A DNA stretch of 64,000 nt from Syngnathus acus (Eukaryota > Chordata > Actinopteri > Syngnathiformes > Syngnathidae): NCBI RefSeq assembly GCF_901709675.1, contig NC_051090.1, positions 62,001 through 126,000 on the forward strand, written 5' to 3'. Below are positions 63,894-64,000 of the stretch, in pieces. The notes beneath the pieces are model-generated. The model did not search any database. It saw only the letters and a list, made by a program, of their open reading frames with translations, and had not been told where the DNA came from. The number at the start of each line of letters is the position of its first letter. Position 1 is the first letter of the stretch. The translations under genes were made by a program, and so were the position numbers.

Positions 63894-64000
63894 GCAGCAG
63901 CGGCGGCAGCAGCGGCGGCAGCAGCGGCGGCAGCAGCGGCGGCAGCAGCGGCGGCAGCAGCGGCGGCAGCAGCGGCGGCAGCAGCGGCGGCAGCAGCGGC
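63894..64000. repeat. (AGCAGCGGCGGC)n minisatellite running off the window
   Basis: A 12-bp unit, at least eight copies, starts nine bases after the KLF exon 2 donor. It is GC-rich, and its reverse complement is also open. Confidence 0.95.

Overview
The window is nuclear DNA of a vertebrate, almost certainly a percomorph-type teleost. Genes have many short exons with GT-AG introns, introns are often only 80-300 bp, and microsatellites and minisatellites are very dense. The proteins are recognisable vertebrate orthologues. I cannot name the species from sequence alone.

Layout: prrx1 exons 2 to 4 (+, 1811-4344); rfc4 (-, 8383-12484); orc1 (-, 13630-17843); gorab (-, 19390-20881); tspan1 (+, 21387-23090); pomgnt1 (-, 25025-29997); an IFIT gene (+, 30699-32206); tut4 (-, 34796-42924); gpx7 (+, 44434-45749); nek1 (-, 46709-55535); a 7 kb stretch without a recognisable gene; and the first two coding exons of a Kruppel-like factor of the KLF2/4/17 group (+, 62631 onward, cut by the window end). 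For rfc4, orc1, gorab, tspan1, IFIT and gpx7 I placed every exon edge, and each joined reading frame closes in phase. tut4, pomgnt1 and nek1 are given as spans with approximate exons.

Functional grouping: rfc4 and orc1 are neighbouring replication AAA+ ATPases in tandem on the minus strand, each with an E2F-type element just upstream. They lie between prrx1 and gorab, which are direct neighbours in human. tspan1, pomgnt1, orc1, tut4 and gpx7 have human orthologues on chromosome 1p32-34, so much of the block is an old linkage group. tspan1/pomgnt1, IFIT/tut4 and gpx7/nek1 are convergent pairs; gorab/tspan1, pomgnt1/IFIT and tut4/gpx7 are divergent.

Most unusual: (1) an orc1 model of 533 aa that is in phase throughout, keeps the AAA+ and winged-helix parts, but has no BAH domain; (2) a tspan1 model of 193 aa lacking the segment that carries the family-defining CCG motif, with frame kept; (3) a perfect 83-bp-arm palindrome in the prrx1 intron whose arms resemble a hammerhead-ribozyme tail of Penelope-like retroelements; (4) two (GTGA)n microsatellites, in rfc4 and tut4, that begin exactly at a GTGAGT splice donor; (5) a 33-bp tandem array upstream of orc1 with a CRE-like site in nearly every unit.
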